From assembly GCA_013813075.1 (NCBI GenBank), contig JACCSI010000221.1, forward strand, positions 1 through 7,018: 7,018 nt of DNA. Direction: 5' to 3'. Position 1 is the first letter of the stretch. Each line of letters starts with the position of its first letter. The translations under genes and the position numbers were made by a program. Under the pieces are notes generated by a model. That model did not search any database, was not told the DNA's origin, and worked only from the letters and a program-made list of their open reading frames with translations. Source of the stretch: Acidobacteriota bacterium. GTDB lineage: Bacteria; Acidobacteriota; Vicinamibacteria; Vicinamibacterales; UBA2999. Positions 6,593 through 7,018 of the stretch are shown piece after piece.

Positions 6593-6599
6593 GGGAGGG
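6593..6599 (+). promoter_or_regulatory. Ribosome binding site deciding the cupin start
   Basis: GGGAGGG, the strongest Shine-Dalgarno match in the window, ends 4 bases before TTG at 6604. It argues for the TTG start over the GTG at 6568, which has nothing comparable upstream. Confidence 0.55.
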
Positions 6600-6603
6600 C
6601 GCT

Positions 6604-6948
6604 TTGCAACGCATCGAAAAACCGTGGGGATGGGAACTCTGGTGGGCGCGCACCGACCGATATGTCGGCAAGCAGATTCATATCAATAAAGGGCACGCGC
6701 TGAGCCTGCAGTATCACAACCAGAAAGACGAAACGATCTTCGTCTTCAAGGGGCGGATTCTCTTCGAGATGACGGGTGCCGACGGCAAGCTTCAGGCGAC
6801 CGAAATGGGCGAAGGCGAGGCCGTGCACGTGGTGCCGCCCACCGTGCATCGCATGACCGCCCTTGAAGACACGGATATTTTTGAGGTGTCGACGCCGGAG
6901 GTAGAAGATGTGGTGCGGCTAGAGGATCGATACGGACGGACGACCTGA
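6604..6948 (+). CDS. Cupin-domain protein, mannose-6-phosphate isomerase-like
   Basis: From TTG at 6604 the protein has 114 residues and forms a single cupin barrel. It resembles the small cupins related to the C-terminal domain of bifunctional mannose-1-phosphate guanylyltransferase/mannose-6-phosphate isomerase (type II). It opens with IEKPWGWELWW, a signature of that group, then has KGHALSLQYH-NQKDET, with Gln36, His38 and Glu43 as likely metal ligands, and VVPPTVHRM with His82 as the fourth. The ending FEVSTPEVEDVVRLEDRYGR is also characteristic. Enzyme activity is not proven: small stand-alone cupins of this kind may bind or isomerise phosphosugars. The start is uncertain; GTG at 6568 would add 12 residues, but the Shine-Dalgarno favours TTG. 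It lies 54 bases after ptsI on the same strand, so co-transcription is likely. Its link to a Man-type EIIA is suggestive of mannose metabolism but that is inference. Confidence 0.85.
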   Translation: MQRIEKPWGWELWWARTDRYVGKQIHINKGHALSLQYHNQKDETIFVFKGRILFEMTGADGKLQATEMGEGEAVHVVPPTVHRMTALEDTDIFEVSTPEVEDVVRLEDRYGRTT

Positions 6949-6975
6949 CCGCCGGTTGGCAGTGTCGGTAGACAG

Positions 6976-7018
6976 GTTCAAAACCCTCGGCGCTGCAGAC
7001 CAGGCCCGGGTTTTGAAC
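6976..7018. repeat. Perfect 11-bp inverted repeat after the cupin gene; possible terminator
   Basis: GTTCAAAACCC (6976-6986) is exactly complementary to GGGTTTTGAAC (7008-7018), with a 21-base loop that can add a short GGC/GCC pairing. It begins 27 bases after the last stop codon, where a terminator would be expected, and the AAAA/TTTT placement inside the arms could work in both directions. It is not a textbook terminator because the T run is within the stem and followed by GAAC. The right arm ends at the final base of the window, so any longer repeat or following T tract is not visible. Confidence 0.5.

Noticed and set aside
6971..7018. TTCAAAA within the terminal repeat looked like a tRNA T-loop
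   Set aside because: The flanking bases do not form the 5-bp T stem, and no anticodon or acceptor arm is visible on either strand.

Overview
The window is about 7 kb of GC-rich bacterial DNA in which every gene lies on the + strand with almost no space between genes. It reads as one operon-like block: end of lptB, rpoN, hpf, hprK, rapZ, a mannose-family PTS EIIA, HPr (ptsH), EI (ptsI), and a small cupin of the mannose-6-phosphate isomerase type. The lptB-rpoN-hpf-...-rapZ order is an old Gram-negative arrangement. The insertion of hprK, a Man-type EIIA, HPr and EI resembles Deltaproteobacteria-like or Acidobacteriota lineages. From the protein wording (for example the RpoN N-terminus) I lean towards Acidobacteriota, but this is inference from memory and not a search result.

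Layout. Bases 1-224 are the C-terminal end of the LptB ATPase, which powers lipopolysaccharide transport and so indicates an outer membrane. The 37-base gap that follows holds a good match to a sigma-54 -24/-12 promoter, followed directly by rpoN, the gene for sigma-54 itself (262-1680). hpf (1689-2120) is a short ribosome hibernation factor with an unusual basic Ala/Pro tail. hprK (2138-3139) has all the recognisable catalytic residues of HPr kinase/phosphorylase and overlaps rapZ (3136-4053) by 4 bases. The PTS part follows: EIIA (4100-4519), HPr (4547-4825) and EI (4813-6549, overlapping HPr by 13 bases). A cupin gene (6604-6948) closes the block. A perfect 11-bp inverted repeat (6976-7018) lies just after it and ends exactly at the window edge.

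How the genes fit together. EI would pass phosphate from PEP to His15 of HPr and on to His9 of the EIIA. HprK would phosphorylate HPr on Ser46 in response to metabolic state. No EIIB, EIIC or EIID sugar permease is visible and no EIIA-Ntr (ptsN) is present, so the set looks like a regulatory phosphorelay rather than a sugar importer, physically linked to sigma-54 and the RapZ regulator. The most notable departures from family norms are in EI, where the PEP-site loop usually written GGDK is DERQ and the active-site histidine follows Tyr instead of Ser, although the core catalytic residues remain. I see no mobile element, CRISPR array, tRNA or rRNA. The layout is mainly a conserved core regulatory locus and I do not claim a wholly new system.
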